Shown piece by piece: positions 18,515-28,788 of a stretch of DNA of 64,000 bases. The translations under genes were made by a program, and so were the position numbers. This DNA comes from Spirosoma radiotolerans (GTDB lineage: Bacteria; Bacteroidota; Bacteroidia; Cytophagales; Spirosomataceae). The stretch is taken from NCBI RefSeq assembly GCF_000974425.1, contig NZ_CP010429.1, positions 5,503,501 to 5,567,500 on the forward strand, read 5' to 3'. Numbering within the stretch: the first letter of the stretch is position 1; every line of letters starts with the position of its first letter. The notes under the pieces were generated by a model, which saw only the letters and a program-made list of their open reading frames with translations, was not told the origin of the DNA and ran no database searches.

Positions 18515-19180
18515 ATGTTAACTTCTATTAACGTCAAAACCTTTCAGCCAGAAGTAGAACATGATACGTTGTTTATTGAACAAAAACATATCAGTGTCTA
18601 TAAACGCTTATTCGATCTATCGTTAGCCATTCTAATGACGGTATCAATTCTGATATGGCTAATTCCACTCGTTGGCCTGCTCATTAAGCTGGAATCACGA
18701 GGGCCTATACTTTTTATTCAATTACGAACAGGGCGTAATGGCCGACCTTTTTTTTGTTTTAAATTCAGAACGATGACTTACGAGCACAACGCTGTTTTTA
18801 GGCAAGCCACAAAAGATGATGAGCGCGTAACACGCATAGGAAAATTCCTGAGAAGAACGAATATAGATGAGATGCCTCAGTTCTTAAACGTGTTACTCGG
18901 TAATATGAGTGTTGTTGGGCCCAGGCCGCATGCCGTCGAGCATGATGCGAACTACTGGGGCGTTCTAAAAGGATATCATAATCGCTATGCGGCATTACCC
19001 GGAATTACTGGTTTAGCGCAGGTTCGTGGTTCACGTGGCATTACGGATAAATTTGTAAAAATCCACCACCGATTACAGTATGATCTTTTTTATATTAGAA
19101 AACACACATTGCTGTTCGATATAAAAATTTGTTGGTGGACTGTAACAGAAATGCTTAAGGGCGATAAAAACGCCTGGTAA
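18515..19180 (+). CDS. Undecaprenyl-phosphate sugar phosphotransferase (initiating transferase)
   Basis: This 221-residue bacterial sugar transferase (PF02397 type) puts the first sugar-1-phosphate on the lipid carrier. Motifs visible are KRLFDLSLA with one following hydrophobic helix, the catalytic FCFKFRTM region, TRIGKFLRRTNIDEMPQFLNVL, the MSVVGPRPHAVEHD segment and PGITGLAQVRGSRG. It is the short form, lacking the extra N-terminal membrane domain of WbaP/WcaJ. It follows the wzc-like gene by 66 bases in the same operon. Confidence 0.93.
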   Translation: MLTSINVKTFQPEVEHDTLFIEQKHISVYKRLFDLSLAILMTVSILIWLIPLVGLLIKLESRGPILFIQLRTGRNGRPFFCFKFRTMTYEHNAVFRQATKDDERVTRIGKFLRRTNIDEMPQFLNVLLGNMSVVGPRPHAVEHDANYWGVLKGYHNRYAALPGITGLAQVRGSRGITDKFVKIHHRLQYDLFYIRKHTLLFDIKICWWTVTEMLKGDKNAW

Positions 19181-19273
19181 TTGCTGATTCGATAAACATG
19201 TCAGTTAGTTGTTTACTTATCGAAAAAAATTTCAGAAGCAAGTTGCGCCTAATTTAATTCAATTAGTTCATTT

Positions 19274-20824
19274 ATGTCTACAGCATCACGGGTACTATCT
19301 GGCAGTGCAGCATCCTGGGCACAAATTGGAGTCACCATGGTATCGCAGATAGCATTGGTCCCAATTTATTTGTCTCATTGGAGCGTTATTACCTATGGTA
19401 TCTGGCTGTCTACTTATGCACTGATCAGTATTTTATCGATAGTGGATTTTGGTCATCAGGAATTTTTAGGGTACGAATTTTTGCGCATCGGCAAAGAAAA
19501 TAATCATGAATTAAGTAATTATTTATGGTCGGGTATATTCATTAACATACTCATCAATCTGGCGGAAGTTTTACTGATCGTTATTTTAATTAATACGAAT
19601 TCATTAGATTTTCTGATCAGCAAAGCAAAGAATACAGATACTACGCTTATTCATGACGCCGGACTCGTTTTATTATTCCAAAGTTTTACCTGGCCAGTTT
19701 TCGGTATAGCTGGAATATTTTTTCGAGCGCTGGCTCCTTACGGACATTCTCCACGCATGTTCTGGTGGAATTTCCTTACCGCAATTGTAAATTCTGCCGC
19801 GCCGATTACGGCTGTAATCTTTGGGGCTGATTTATTGACAACGGGATTAATAACAGCCTGCGCAATAACCATTTTCAATATTCCGATCTATATAGATTTG
19901 TTCTTTTTAGCCCGAAAGGAAAAGATCAAATTCAGCAAGCCATCCTGGGCATTAGGCTCGTATAACTTCGTCCGTTCATTAGCCATATTTGGGAAAGTGT
20001 TGCTTGAAAATGTTCGGCAACAGGGCGTACGGCTTTTTCTGGCGCCTTTATCCGGCGCTACCGGACTGGTCGCTTTCTCAACCATGCGTACGGGGGCCAA
20101 TGTTGCCTTGCAGGGATTGCGGACTATAACGAATCCGCTGATGCCCGAACTGGTACGTTTTTTACACCAGCGCGATCAGGACCGGGTCGATGCCTCGTTT
20201 GGCATCATATGGATCATGGTCGTTGCGCTCATTGCACCTGCCATCGTTGTTTTGCAGGCCGTTGTTGAGCCACTGTATACAATCTGGACTCGTGGGCAGG
20301 TTCCTTTCGACTCCTTATTGTTCGCCATCCTTTCGCTGGCTATTCTGGTTTATGCCGTAGCGCAACCGGCCATGGCAGTTGTGATCGGCAATAATATGCT
20401 GGGGCCTCAGGTCGTGCTTCCGGCCCTGGCAGCCTTTATTGTGATTGCCGGACTCTTCATTCTGGTACCGAGCAATGGCATACTTGGCGCAGGCGTTGCC
20501 TTACTGCTGGCCGAGATAGCCGCTGCCATTGGGTATAAAACGGTGGCCAAGCGCTGGCTGGAAACGAATGACTTACGGTGGCCCAGGCAGCCATTCAGTA
20601 TAGCGGTTATGTCGATTTGGATCGCTGCCTTTGCCATGGGAGCCATGACGCAACTGCCCCACATGAAGTGGATGATCCTCCTGGTGGCTATCGCTCTGTT
20701 TTCCTGGAATTTCTGGCGGTATTGGCAAATCCTACCCGCGTTTGCAACAAAACGTATCCGAAAACTCCTGATGAATTTACCAGGTGCACGAAAAATGCAA
20801 CCCGTCGATCAATTGTCTGACTAA
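19274..20824 (+). CDS. Wzx-like polysaccharide flippase (MOP superfamily)
   Basis: This 516-residue polytopic membrane protein has about 12-14 hydrophobic segments across its length. It begins STASRVLSGSAASWAQIGVTMVSQ, which resembles oligosaccharide repeat-unit exporters. It probably flips lipid-linked repeat units across the inner membrane between the initiating transferase and the polymerase. A basic loop (RKEKIKFSKPSW) lies around residue 216-227. The family call rests on topology and on the operon context, since such proteins share little sequence. Confidence 0.85.
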   Translation: MSTASRVLSGSAASWAQIGVTMVSQIALVPIYLSHWSVITYGIWLSTYALISILSIVDFGHQEFLGYEFLRIGKENNHELSNYLWSGIFINILINLAEVLLIVILINTNSLDFLISKAKNTDTTLIHDAGLVLLFQSFTWPVFGIAGIFFRALAPYGHSPRMFWWNFLTAIVNSAAPITAVIFGADLLTTGLITACAITIFNIPIYIDLFFLARKEKIKFSKPSWALGSYNFVRSLAIFGKVLLENVRQQGVRLFLAPLSGATGLVAFSTMRTGANVALQGLRTITNPLMPELVRFLHQRDQDRVDASFGIIWIMVVALIAPAIVVLQAVVEPLYTIWTRGQVPFDSLLFAILSLAILVYAVAQPAMAVVIGNNMLGPQVVLPALAAFIVIAGLFILVPSNGILGAGVALLLAEIAAAIGYKTVAKRWLETNDLRWPRQPFSIAVMSIWIAAFAMGAMTQLPHMKWMILLVAIALFSWNFWRYWQILPAFATKRIRKLLMNLPGARKMQPVDQLSD

Positions 20825-20897
20825 AGCCTGCCTATCTCTACTCTCACTTCTTTCAATCGCCTGTTTGAGCTATCCAGGACATTAATCGTTAAGCAGC

Positions 20898-22634
20898 ATG
20901 ACCCCTAAGATACCAGATGCATATGAGCGGCCAATGGCTTACCCGGAACAGGAGCAGTTTGCCCCAGAAGCAACTGAGAAGTTTGTTTTTATTGTGGTGA
21001 GGTGGTCCTGGATTACGCTGATTATAGCTTCTGTACTGCAATGTATTCTTTTCCAAGTTACTGCCAACTGGGTTGCCGTTATATGCGTACTCATTGCCTG
21101 GGCCGTTACGACAAAAGTCTTTTTACGTTCAAGCGTTTTACTGAACTACCCGCTTTCTACGATTTTAGTCCTGGGTTTTGCCTCAACCCAATTCTACTTT
21201 CCCTTATTATTCACCCTAATTGAAAGCAAGCCAATTATCTTTAATCTGGAGCGTCCCTATGACGTATTTCTCCACTCAATGGCTTCGCTATTCGTCATTG
21301 TATTGGCGCATATTTTTTATCAACTCGTCTTTAAAAAAACAATTAATCGAACCCATTCCGTCCTTAATAAAGTCGGCTTTTTTAATCCACCAACTAGCCT
21401 TCAATTATGGCTGATGGGCTTGATGGGCGTTGCCGCTACATTTTATAGTTACATATACACGCCCGTTGGCTGGTCTCCAACGGGAGCCGCATCCGACAAG
21501 TTCATTCAGGCATTGATTCCGTTCTCATATGCGCCTTACTTTATTCCGGTTGGAAAGCTCTATGGCAGCAAGGAAACAATCACAAAAAGAACGACGATTT
21601 ATTTACTTGTATTTACCATCTTCCTTTTTATTGTCAGCATTGCCCGTAACAACCGGACTGGGTTTATAGTCGGTTTCACATCCATCAGTTTCGCTTATGG
21701 GTTAGGGCTACTGATTGATTATTTCAAGCCCCGTTTTTTTACATTAAAAAACGTATTTATTGGCGCGATAAGTTTATGGATTATTACCGGCCCTGTTGCC
21801 GATGTTAGTACGGCTATGGTTATGGTTCGGGACGACCGCCATAACATTACGTATACAGAACTTCTGGAGCGAACGTTTATCAATTTTTTTGACAAGGAAG
21901 GAATCCGATTATTTCGATTGATGGGCACCGATATCGCAGAGAATCGATTCTGGGACGAGTATTATATGGACAATATTTTCCTGGCCCGGTTTTCCAACCT
22001 CAAATACAATGACTTAAGTCTTATAATGGCATCGAAGGTCAGCAACCCCGATTCGGATATGCTGAATTACACCATCGATCACTTCTTTGCCATACTCCCA
22101 CTGCCTTTTTTACAAACGCTCGGCATTAATGTTGACAAAGGATTTGTTAGTTCTGGTTCATTCGGAGATTATTTCCATTATAAAGTAACGGGAAATCCCT
22201 GGGCCATTGGGGGCTTTCGAACCGGGCATCTTTCTGGCGTAAGCATGTCGGCATTTGGCTGGTGGTATTTAGCTATTTTAGGCATAGGCATTATTCCGGT
22301 TTTTTTACTTTATGATAAGTTTTCAATAAGAAAACTGACCCGATTCTCTACCAAAAAATCAACGCCAATAACCTTTAGCTTATGCGGTTTGCTGGTTTTA
22401 ACAGACATCTTTCGATTTCTGACTATTGAAAGTGTAGAAGGCATAGGTACGTTTTTATTACGCGGCTGGATACAGATAATACTACTGTATATTCTGTTTT
22501 ATCATTCAACCCGTTTATTGGATAAGCTCATTAAGGGAATAAGTGGTCAAACGATTAAGAAATTACGAAATGTGCAGTCAGAAAAATACATGCTGCCAGT
22601 TTATCATAAGGTCATTAAGCTCCGGGACAATTAG
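20898..22634 (+). CDS. Wzy-like polysaccharide polymerase candidate
   Basis: This 578-residue integral membrane protein has roughly ten to twelve hydrophobic segments and a large extracytoplasmic loop at about residues 320-440. The loop contains MVRDDRHNITYTELLERTF and GTDIAENRFWDEYYMDN. O-antigen/capsule polymerases are recognised mostly by this pattern (many spans plus a long loop) and by position. A gene set with a wzc-like kinase, wzx-like flippase and glycosyltransferases needs such an enzyme, and this is the only candidate. It is not a recognisable member of a named family by eye. Confidence 0.65.
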   Translation: MTPKIPDAYERPMAYPEQEQFAPEATEKFVFIVVRWSWITLIIASVLQCILFQVTANWVAVICVLIAWAVTTKVFLRSSVLLNYPLSTILVLGFASTQFYFPLLFTLIESKPIIFNLERPYDVFLHSMASLFVIVLAHIFYQLVFKKTINRTHSVLNKVGFFNPPTSLQLWLMGLMGVAATFYSYIYTPVGWSPTGAASDKFIQALIPFSYAPYFIPVGKLYGSKETITKRTTIYLLVFTIFLFIVSIARNNRTGFIVGFTSISFAYGLGLLIDYFKPRFFTLKNVFIGAISLWIITGPVADVSTAMVMVRDDRHNITYTELLERTFINFFDKEGIRLFRLMGTDIAENRFWDEYYMDNIFLARFSNLKYNDLSLIMASKVSNPDSDMLNYTIDHFFAILPLPFLQTLGINVDKGFVSSGSFGDYFHYKVTGNPWAIGGFRTGHLSGVSMSAFGWWYLAILGIGIIPVFLLYDKFSIRKLTRFSTKKSTPITFSLCGLLVLTDIFRFLTIESVEGIGTFLLRGWIQIILLYILFYHSTRLLDKLIKGISGQTIKKLRNVQSEKYMLPVYHKVIKLRDN

Positions 22635-22685
22635 TAAAAATTCTTGATACTATTAATTTTTCGTCGATACTATACAACCTATATT

Positions 22686-23762
22686 ATGAAAGCAATTGGC
22701 AATAAAGTTCTTATTTATAGACTTGGCAGTTTGGGCGATACAGTGATGGCTCTTCCATGTTTTCATAAGGTAAAAGAGTCTTTTCCAGATGCTGACCTAA
22801 CCTTGCTAACCAATCGTCCGGTTGCCACAAAAGCGGCTCCACTGGAAACCGTATTAGGGAAAGATTATTTTTTTAACAGGGTGATGAATTATCCGGTTGG
22901 CACCAGAAATCCATTCGTTTTTGCCGATCTAATCTGGAAAATACGATCCCTGAAAATAGATACTGTGGTTAGTCTGATGTCGGCCAGATCGCAACTAGCG
23001 ATCAAACGTGACCGGTTTTTCTTCAAAACGGCCGGGATTAGCCAGTTCATCGGTTTTGCAGACGAAAATTCCGGTACGTCTCCTGACAGTTCCAGAGAAC
23101 CCGAATGGGAGGCTGTTCGATTAGCCCGACAGGTAAATACGCTGGGGGTAGTTCCGCTTGATGACAACCACTATTGGGACCTCCGACTTACTGCTGTTGA
23201 GCTTCAACTAGCCCAACAGGCGCTGTCTACTATTTCATCCCGAACCCCAATCATAGCCGTCAGTATTGGCACAAAAAACCAGGCCAATGATTGGGAGCCC
23301 CACAACTGGACTAAGCTCTTCAACCAGCTTCAGGCTTCCTTACCGGGCTGGCGACTGGTGTTGATCGGGGCCGCTGAAGAAGCCGAACGGTCGGCTAAAC
23401 TTCTGGAAGCCTGGGGAGGTAACGGACTAAACCTTTGCGGAAAACTGACGCCCAGAGTTTCAGCCGCTGTTCTGAAACGGGCCAGCGTCTTTGTTGGCCA
23501 CGACAGTGGCCCAATGCATCTGGCGGCCTGCGTTGGAACGCCTTGTGTCGGCATTTTTTCGGCGAGGAATCTGCCCGGTCGCTGGTTTCCACGAGGGTCC
23601 AGAAACCAAATTATTTATCACCGAACGGAGTGCGCCGGTTGCGGCCTTGAGGTTTGTGTTGAGCAGCAGAAGAAATGCATCCTTTCGATCACCGTCAGTG
23701 AAGTGCAGGAGGCTATACTGAAAACCATTTCGATCCGAAAGCAGACTGGCTTTTTAGCCTGA
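22686..23762 (+). CDS. Glycosyltransferase family 9 (heptosyltransferase-like)
   Basis: The start at 22686 gives 358 residues beginning MKAIGNKVLIYRLGSLGDTV, the typical GT9 N-terminus with the Gly-Asp loop. A start 42 bases upstream would add a hydrophobic, unrelated head. The C-terminal half carries IAVSIGTKNQANDWEPHNW, LVLIGAAEEAE, and GHDSGPMHLAACVGTPCVGIF, the nucleotide-sugar binding signature of the family. A Cys-rich tail (CAGCGLEVC) follows. Family members transfer heptose or other sugars from ADP- or related donors. Here it probably adds one residue of the repeat unit. The gene lies 51 bases after the polymerase candidate. Confidence 0.87.
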   Translation: MKAIGNKVLIYRLGSLGDTVMALPCFHKVKESFPDADLTLLTNRPVATKAAPLETVLGKDYFFNRVMNYPVGTRNPFVFADLIWKIRSLKIDTVVSLMSARSQLAIKRDRFFFKTAGISQFIGFADENSGTSPDSSREPEWEAVRLARQVNTLGVVPLDDNHYWDLRLTAVELQLAQQALSTISSRTPIIAVSIGTKNQANDWEPHNWTKLFNQLQASLPGWRLVLIGAAEEAERSAKLLEAWGGNGLNLCGKLTPRVSAAVLKRASVFVGHDSGPMHLAACVGTPCVGIFSARNLPGRWFPRGSRNQIIYHRTECAGCGLEVCVEQQKKCILSITVSEVQEAILKTISIRKQTGFLA

Positions 23763-23822
23763 ATACAGTGTCATGGTAAAGTATCAGTGAACCCTAATGG
23801 CTTCGAAATCAACCATTTATCC

Positions 23823-25061
23823 ATGAAAATTCTCCATGTTATTGCTGGCATGAATCCGAACCTAGGCGGTGTAAGCCAAGCTGTCCGAACCATGTGTACC
23901 GAGCTTTCGAAACAAGGGATATACAATGAAGTAACTGGTCTTGATAGTCCCGGAGAACCTTTTCTGCTAAATGAACCGGCGCTCATTCACATGTTGGGTC
24001 CGGCCAAAACGCCCTGGTCTTATGGGGCTAAGTTCAGGCCCTGGCTGGTGGATAATCTTCATCGATTCGATATTGTTCTACTTCATGGACTATGGCTTTA
24101 CCATGGCTATGCCTTGCGGAAAGCCATTCAGGCCTGCCGGAGCCAGTCAGGGAATGAAGCACGGCCACGATTTTTCATCATGCCTCATGGTATGCTGGAC
24201 CCCTATTTTCAACAGGCCCCGGGCAGAAAAATGAAGGCACTCCGCAATTGGCTTTACTGGCAACTAATTGAAAGTAAAGTAATTAATGAGGCCGATGGCT
24301 TATTGTTCACTTGCGAAGAGGAGAAGCAACTCGCTCGGGAGCCTTTTCACCCCTACAAACCAAAATCGGAGATTGTGGTTGGCCTGGGGGTTGAGGAGCC
24401 GCCGGTATACACGCCGGCCATGCGGGAAGCCTTTCTGGAGAAATGCCCGGAGCTGAGCGATACGCCTTACATCCTGTTTCTGAGCCGTATCAATCAAAAA
24501 AAAGGGGTCGATCTGCTGGTGAAAGCCTACCAGCAGATCGTCAATCATTACGCAACTGCCGAAGTAGGCATTTCTCAGCATGAAGCCCTGCCTGATGAAG
24601 AGGTACGTATACCCAGACTTCTCATTGCGGGTCCTGGGCTGGATACGCTCTATGGGCAGGCTGTCCAGCAGTTGGCGCAGGCAGACCAGGCACAGGAATC
24701 AGCAATTTCTTTTGTCAACATGCTCAGTGGCGATGCCAAATGGGGCGCCTTTTATGGGTGCGAGGCTTTTGTGCTATCGAGTCATCAGGAAAATTTTGGT
24801 ATTGCCGTTGTCGAAGCGCTGGCTTGTGGAAAACCTGTCCTGATCTCGAATCAGGTAAATATCTGGCGGGAAATTGACCAGTCATGTAGTGGTTTTGTTG
24901 CACCCGACACTATTGATGGCGTGTACCAGGTAATACAGCAGTGGCTGAATTTATCAATGGCTGAGAAGCAACAAATGAGCAAGAATGCCCTGGAAACATT
25001 TCAAAAAACATTTTCAATAGTGCTTACGACTCAACATCTAATTGATGTATTCAGCACTTGA
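23823..25061 (+). CDS. Glycosyltransferase family 4
   Basis: The start at 23823 gives 412 residues beginning MKILHVIAGMNPNLGGVSQA, a normal GT4 opening with the Gly-Gly loop. An ATG 36 bases upstream adds a polar head and is less likely. Later motifs include HGLWLYHGYALRKA, PHGMLDPYF, LFLSRINQKKGVDLLVKA and the donor-binding EX7E-type stretch SSHQENFGIAVVEALACGKPV (both Glu present). It is a retaining GT-B enzyme acting in the cytosol on the lipid-linked repeat unit. A 230-base spacer follows. Confidence 0.9.
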   Translation: MKILHVIAGMNPNLGGVSQAVRTMCTELSKQGIYNEVTGLDSPGEPFLLNEPALIHMLGPAKTPWSYGAKFRPWLVDNLHRFDIVLLHGLWLYHGYALRKAIQACRSQSGNEARPRFFIMPHGMLDPYFQQAPGRKMKALRNWLYWQLIESKVINEADGLLFTCEEEKQLAREPFHPYKPKSEIVVGLGVEEPPVYTPAMREAFLEKCPELSDTPYILFLSRINQKKGVDLLVKAYQQIVNHYATAEVGISQHEALPDEEVRIPRLLIAGPGLDTLYGQAVQQLAQADQAQESAISFVNMLSGDAKWGAFYGCEAFVLSSHQENFGIAVVEALACGKPVLISNQVNIWREIDQSCSGFVAPDTIDGVYQVIQQWLNLSMAEKQQMSKNALETFQKTFSIVLTTQHLIDVFST

Positions 25062-25306
25062 TAAGACAGCCTTTCATATCTTTTTATGGCGAATTGCCAT
25101 TATCCAGGAAACGTTTTTCTATCCCTATTTTATCAGGTAAATACGTCGAAAAAGGCAGGTGTTTTTAAAATAGTCATTGCAACGAAGTCATAACGTTCGC
25201 TTATTTTCCGAGATCATGAGCAGCTAACCCATTTTGAATTTCTGGTAAGCTCACTATTGAAACTTGATACAGGCTCGTATTTATTAATCCTGTGTTGAAC
25301 CTTGTT

Positions 25307-26311
25307 ATGAAAAGAAATAAACTCGACAGTTTGATACTCCTAAGAGCTATAGCCGTAATTGCTGTATGCTTTTGTCATTTTGGGTATCCGCTATACGCCG
25401 AAAACGCGTATAACGATTTATTTGTCTTTTTCTACGACTATGGAAAATACGGTGTACAAATTTTCTTTGTCGTTTCGGGCTTTGTCATACCCTTAAGTTT
25501 GTACATGGGCCGGTATTCAATTGAGTATTATTTCCGTTTTCTCCTGAAACGGCTTCTTCGCTTGCATCCACCTTACCTCGCAGCCCTCGCCCTTACGTTA
25601 CTAATAAGTTTTTTCTCTTATAAAATACGCGGCATAAACTATCCCGAAACAGTCGAATCAATCATAGCCAGTTTGTTTTATTTTCATTTTCCAGACGACA
25701 ATCCAGTATTCTGGACATTAGCTGTCGAAGCAGAATATTACCTTTTCATCGGTTTACTTTATACTATAATTGTAAAGTTACCCAGGACATACATCCTTGT
25801 ATTCACGCCAATCCTGATACTAATTGGTCAATCACAATTAATAGACTATATTCTGTTCTTCTCGTACATCGTTTATTTTTTAATAGGCATTATCGGGTTT
25901 ATGATTTACACAAACCAAGGCTCGAAAATACTCAATACCATTGCGTTAATTTCCCTACTTCCGTTGACATATGTAGTATACGGAGCTACAGAAGCGTTGG
26001 TTGCATCGGTTACAATTGGCTTTATTTTAGGGTATCAGGGATCCATAGGTAAGTTGCCAAATTTTATAGGGGAAATATCATATTCATTTTACCTGATTCA
26101 TTTTCCGCTTGGCATCAAGTTTATTAATTTACTTAATCCTTATTTTTCTCCAGTCAACAAATGGATACTTTTCCTTCTAACCATTTTAGTGACGACTTTA
26201 TTAGCGTGGATATTCTACAGGACGTTCGAAAAACCTTTCGCTAAACTCTCCACAAAAATAAAATACACATTCTCTACGTCAAGCCATCCCGTTCTTGAGC
26301 CGGAGACTTAA
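25307..26311 (+). CDS. Acyltransferase 3 family membrane protein
   Basis: This 334-residue protein has about ten membrane spans. It has the acyltransferase-3 N-terminal pattern: LDSLILLRAIAVIAVCFCHF with the catalytic-site His, then QIFFVVSGFVIPLSL and the RLLRLHPPYL basic loop. These enzymes O-acetylate (or otherwise acylate) sugars of surface polysaccharides using a cytosolic acyl donor. The ATG at 25307 was chosen; a GTG 15 bases upstream is in frame. It is separated from its neighbours by 245 and about 160 bases, so it may have its own promoter. Confidence 0.9.
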   Translation: MKRNKLDSLILLRAIAVIAVCFCHFGYPLYAENAYNDLFVFFYDYGKYGVQIFFVVSGFVIPLSLYMGRYSIEYYFRFLLKRLLRLHPPYLAALALTLLISFFSYKIRGINYPETVESIIASLFYFHFPDDNPVFWTLAVEAEYYLFIGLLYTIIVKLPRTYILVFTPILILIGQSQLIDYILFFSYIVYFLIGIIGFMIYTNQGSKILNTIALISLLPLTYVVYGATEALVASVTIGFILGYQGSIGKLPNFIGEISYSFYLIHFPLGIKFINLLNPYFSPVNKWILFLLTILVTTLLAWIFYRTFEKPFAKLSTKIKYTFSTSSHPVLEPET

Positions 26312-26474
26312 TATCCCTGCACTTTATTCTTCAAACCATCCATAAACGGTTTCTATTTGTCGGCACTTGTTGATTGCGATGCACTTTTACCGAATGGATG
26401 AGCGCAAGGTAAAGAATTCAGCTTCGCGAGTCATGGCCTTGTAAAAGACTGGAACTATAAAATAAGCCAGGTCG

Positions 26475-27107
26475 ATGCGGCTCATCGTTCCTGGGGCCGA
26501 TAAAGAATACCAACTACATACGTCAATGCTATCAAGCCATACTTATTCGAATCCAGACCCTTATCTGCGGCCTTCATTTTCGGTCCGAAATAAGCTACGT
26601 CGACTGTTGTGGAGCGTTACCTGGCGCTTACTCTGCCAGTGGACGCCCAACCCAATGCACGCCTGGCGCATCTGGATGCTACGGCAGTTCGGGGCCAAAA
26701 TCGGCCGGACAAATTTCATTTATCCCTCCTGTAAAATATGGGCACCCTGGCTATTGGAGACAGAGGATGTTGTTACGATTGGCTCCGGGGTCGAGATCTA
26801 CAATCCCGGCGGAATTTACCTGGGCCACCATTCTATCATTTCCCAGGACGCTTACCTGTGTGGCGCAACGCATAATTATAACAGTGCCGAATTCACCTAT
26901 TTGAAAAGTAAAATTACCATTGGCCCCTACGCATGGGTTTGCGCCAGAGCGATTGTCTTACCTGGGGTTCATTGCCGGGAAGGCAGCGTCCTTGGGGCAG
27001 CTGCGCTCACATCAAGAAGCCTTGAGCCGTGGACAGTCTACGGTGGCAACCCCGCCAAACCCCTGAAAGAGCGTCATAATTTTACGGTTAAGGAAGAAGT
27101 TTACTGA
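26475..27107 (+). CDS. WcaF-type hexapeptide-repeat acetyltransferase
   Basis: This 210-residue protein ends in a left-handed beta-helix of hexapeptide repeats: IGSGVEIYNPGGIYLGHHSIIS, DAYLCGATHNYNS with the catalytic His, ITIGPYAWVCARAIVLPGV, and the terminal TVYGGNPAKPLKER. The region PMHAWRIWMLRQFGAKIGR is typical of the colanic-acid WcaF/NodL-like branch. It probably O-acetylates a sugar of the repeat unit with acetyl-CoA. The ATG at 26526 (MLSSHTYSNPDP) would give a length closer to the family's, so the exact start is uncertain. It is directly followed (one base) by the GMC oxidoreductase. Confidence 0.85.
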   Translation: MRLIVPGADKEYQLHTSMLSSHTYSNPDPYLRPSFSVRNKLRRLLWSVTWRLLCQWTPNPMHAWRIWMLRQFGAKIGRTNFIYPSCKIWAPWLLETEDVVTIGSGVEIYNPGGIYLGHHSIISQDAYLCGATHNYNSAEFTYLKSKITIGPYAWVCARAIVLPGVHCREGSVLGAAALTSRSLEPWTVYGGNPAKPLKERHNFTVKEEVY

Positions 27108-27108
27108 T

Positions 27109-28788
27109 ATGATTGCAGAAATTTTACCTCAAAAAGAGTACGATGTGTGTGTGGTAGGCAGCGGCCCTGCGGGCATTACACTCGCTCTTGAGTACAGCCG
27201 TCTGAACCGAGAACGGCAAGTGCTGCTCATTGAATACGGCTACAAAGGACAAGCTCCCGTGAATAGTCTCGACGATACAATCGAGATCAAAAATGCCATA
27301 AATCATCACAGCCCTTATGAATGCACGAACAAAGGGCTGGGCGGTTCATCGGCCACCTGGGGCGGGCGGTGCGTTATGTACGACGAGATTGACTTCATTG
27401 ATCGCCCAATTGTGGCAGACGGTTGCACCTGGGGGCCTGATTTGTATCGGGAAATGACGAAGTATATTCCCCGCGCAGCCACCTATTTCGAATGCGGCAA
27501 TCCCGTTTTTGATCTCCACGAATCATCCAACTATGGGAACGCCAGAATCGCCGAAAACTTTCGGGAAGGAATCGTGACAGACTCTGTCGTTGAGCGCTGG
27601 AGCATGCCCACCCGGTTTGGCGACCGCTATGCCAATGATATTGCTGCACAGGCAAACCTTACGCTGATTCAGGGATACGAAGCCCGTGACTTTGCTGCAC
27701 CAGACCAGAGGGGTAACGTATCGTCGATGTTTATCCGGCATGTCAAAGACAAAAAAATCTACGAAATCAAAGCCAAAGCGTTTGTACTTGCCGCCGGAAC
27801 GCAGGAGAGTACGCGCATCTTACTCCGAAATACGCAGCTCTTCAAGAATCTGGGCACTATTCCAAGCGCTTTAGGTAAGTATTACCAAGGACATATTTCG
27901 GGAAAAATTGCCTCCATCCAGTTTACCGGAAACCCGTCAAAAACAGACTTTGGGTTCTTGCGAGACAGTGATGGGACGTATGTGAGACGGCGTTTTCAGT
28001 TTTCCTCTAAATTTCTTGCCGAACAAAATCTGCTGAATACAGCTATCTGGCTCGATAATCCGCTTTACTTTAACCCAAAGCACCGTAGTGGGGCCATGTC
28101 GTTCATGTACCTCGCCATGATCATGCCCATTTTAGGCAAAAAGCTGGCGCCCCCCGCGATTGCCCACTCGATCACCAAAGGAAAGGTAACGGGTGTGCCT
28201 CAACACGTTTGGAATATTGTTCGTGGTTTTCCTAACTCATTGACAACCCCGGCGTCTATTTTCTACAAACGGTATTTTTTGAACCGGAAACTACCGGGCG
28301 TTTTCCTCTTCAGTCCGCAGAATCGCTATGCACTTCATTTTCACGCCGAACAGGTGCCTGACGCCAACAATCGCATGGAGCTTGGCCCTGATGGCGAAGG
28401 CCTGGTCGTTCATTATGATCTGACAGAAGCTGACATTCAGTCGGTGATCAAATTACACCGCGTACTCGATACATGGCTGCGGGACTGTGGCTGTGGCGAG
28501 TTGATTTACTGGTACACCGAGGACGAGTTGCCTGCCGCCATCCGCAGTATGTCCCGCGATGGTATTCACCAATCGGGTACGACCCGGATCGCCGATTCTC
28601 CTGCCAAAGGAGTAGTCGACCAGAACCTAAAGGTGTGGGGCACGCAAAACGTCTTTGTGTGCAGCAGTTCTGTTTTTCCAACCTCCGGGCAGGCCAACCC
28701 AACCTTCTTTTTGGGCGCTTTTGCCATACGCCTGGCCGAATACTTAAGCGACGTATATGAAAACAGTGGAATTAGTCAGCGGAATTAA
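27109..28788 (+). CDS. GMC-family FAD-dependent oxidoreductase
   Basis: This 559-residue protein has an N-terminal FAD-binding dinucleotide fold (YDVCVVGSGPAGITLALEY), then GLGGSSATWGGRC, a signature of GMC-type alcohol/sugar oxidoreductases. At the C-terminus HQSGTTRIADSPAKGVVD and SSSVFPTSGQANPTFF carry the conserved active-site and FAD-binding region. The His in the first and the Asn in the second are candidates for the usual catalytic pair. No signal peptide is seen, so it is probably cytosolic or peripheral. The one-base gap to wcaF and 32-base overlap with the aldo/keto reductase show tight co-expression. It may oxidise a sugar, a lipid-linked sugar or a polyol used for the polymer. Confidence 0.88.
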   Translation: MIAEILPQKEYDVCVVGSGPAGITLALEYSRLNRERQVLLIEYGYKGQAPVNSLDDTIEIKNAINHHSPYECTNKGLGGSSATWGGRCVMYDEIDFIDRPIVADGCTWGPDLYREMTKYIPRAATYFECGNPVFDLHESSNYGNARIAENFREGIVTDSVVERWSMPTRFGDRYANDIAAQANLTLIQGYEARDFAAPDQRGNVSSMFIRHVKDKKIYEIKAKAFVLAAGTQESTRILLRNTQLFKNLGTIPSALGKYYQGHISGKIASIQFTGNPSKTDFGFLRDSDGTYVRRRFQFSSKFLAEQNLLNTAIWLDNPLYFNPKHRSGAMSFMYLAMIMPILGKKLAPPAIAHSITKGKVTGVPQHVWNIVRGFPNSLTTPASIFYKRYFLNRKLPGVFLFSPQNRYALHFHAEQVPDANNRMELGPDGEGLVVHYDLTEADIQSVIKLHRVLDTWLRDCGCGELIYWYTEDELPAAIRSMSRDGIHQSGTTRIADSPAKGVVDQNLKVWGTQNVFVCSSSVFPTSGQANPTFFLGAFAIRLAEYLSDVYENSGISQRN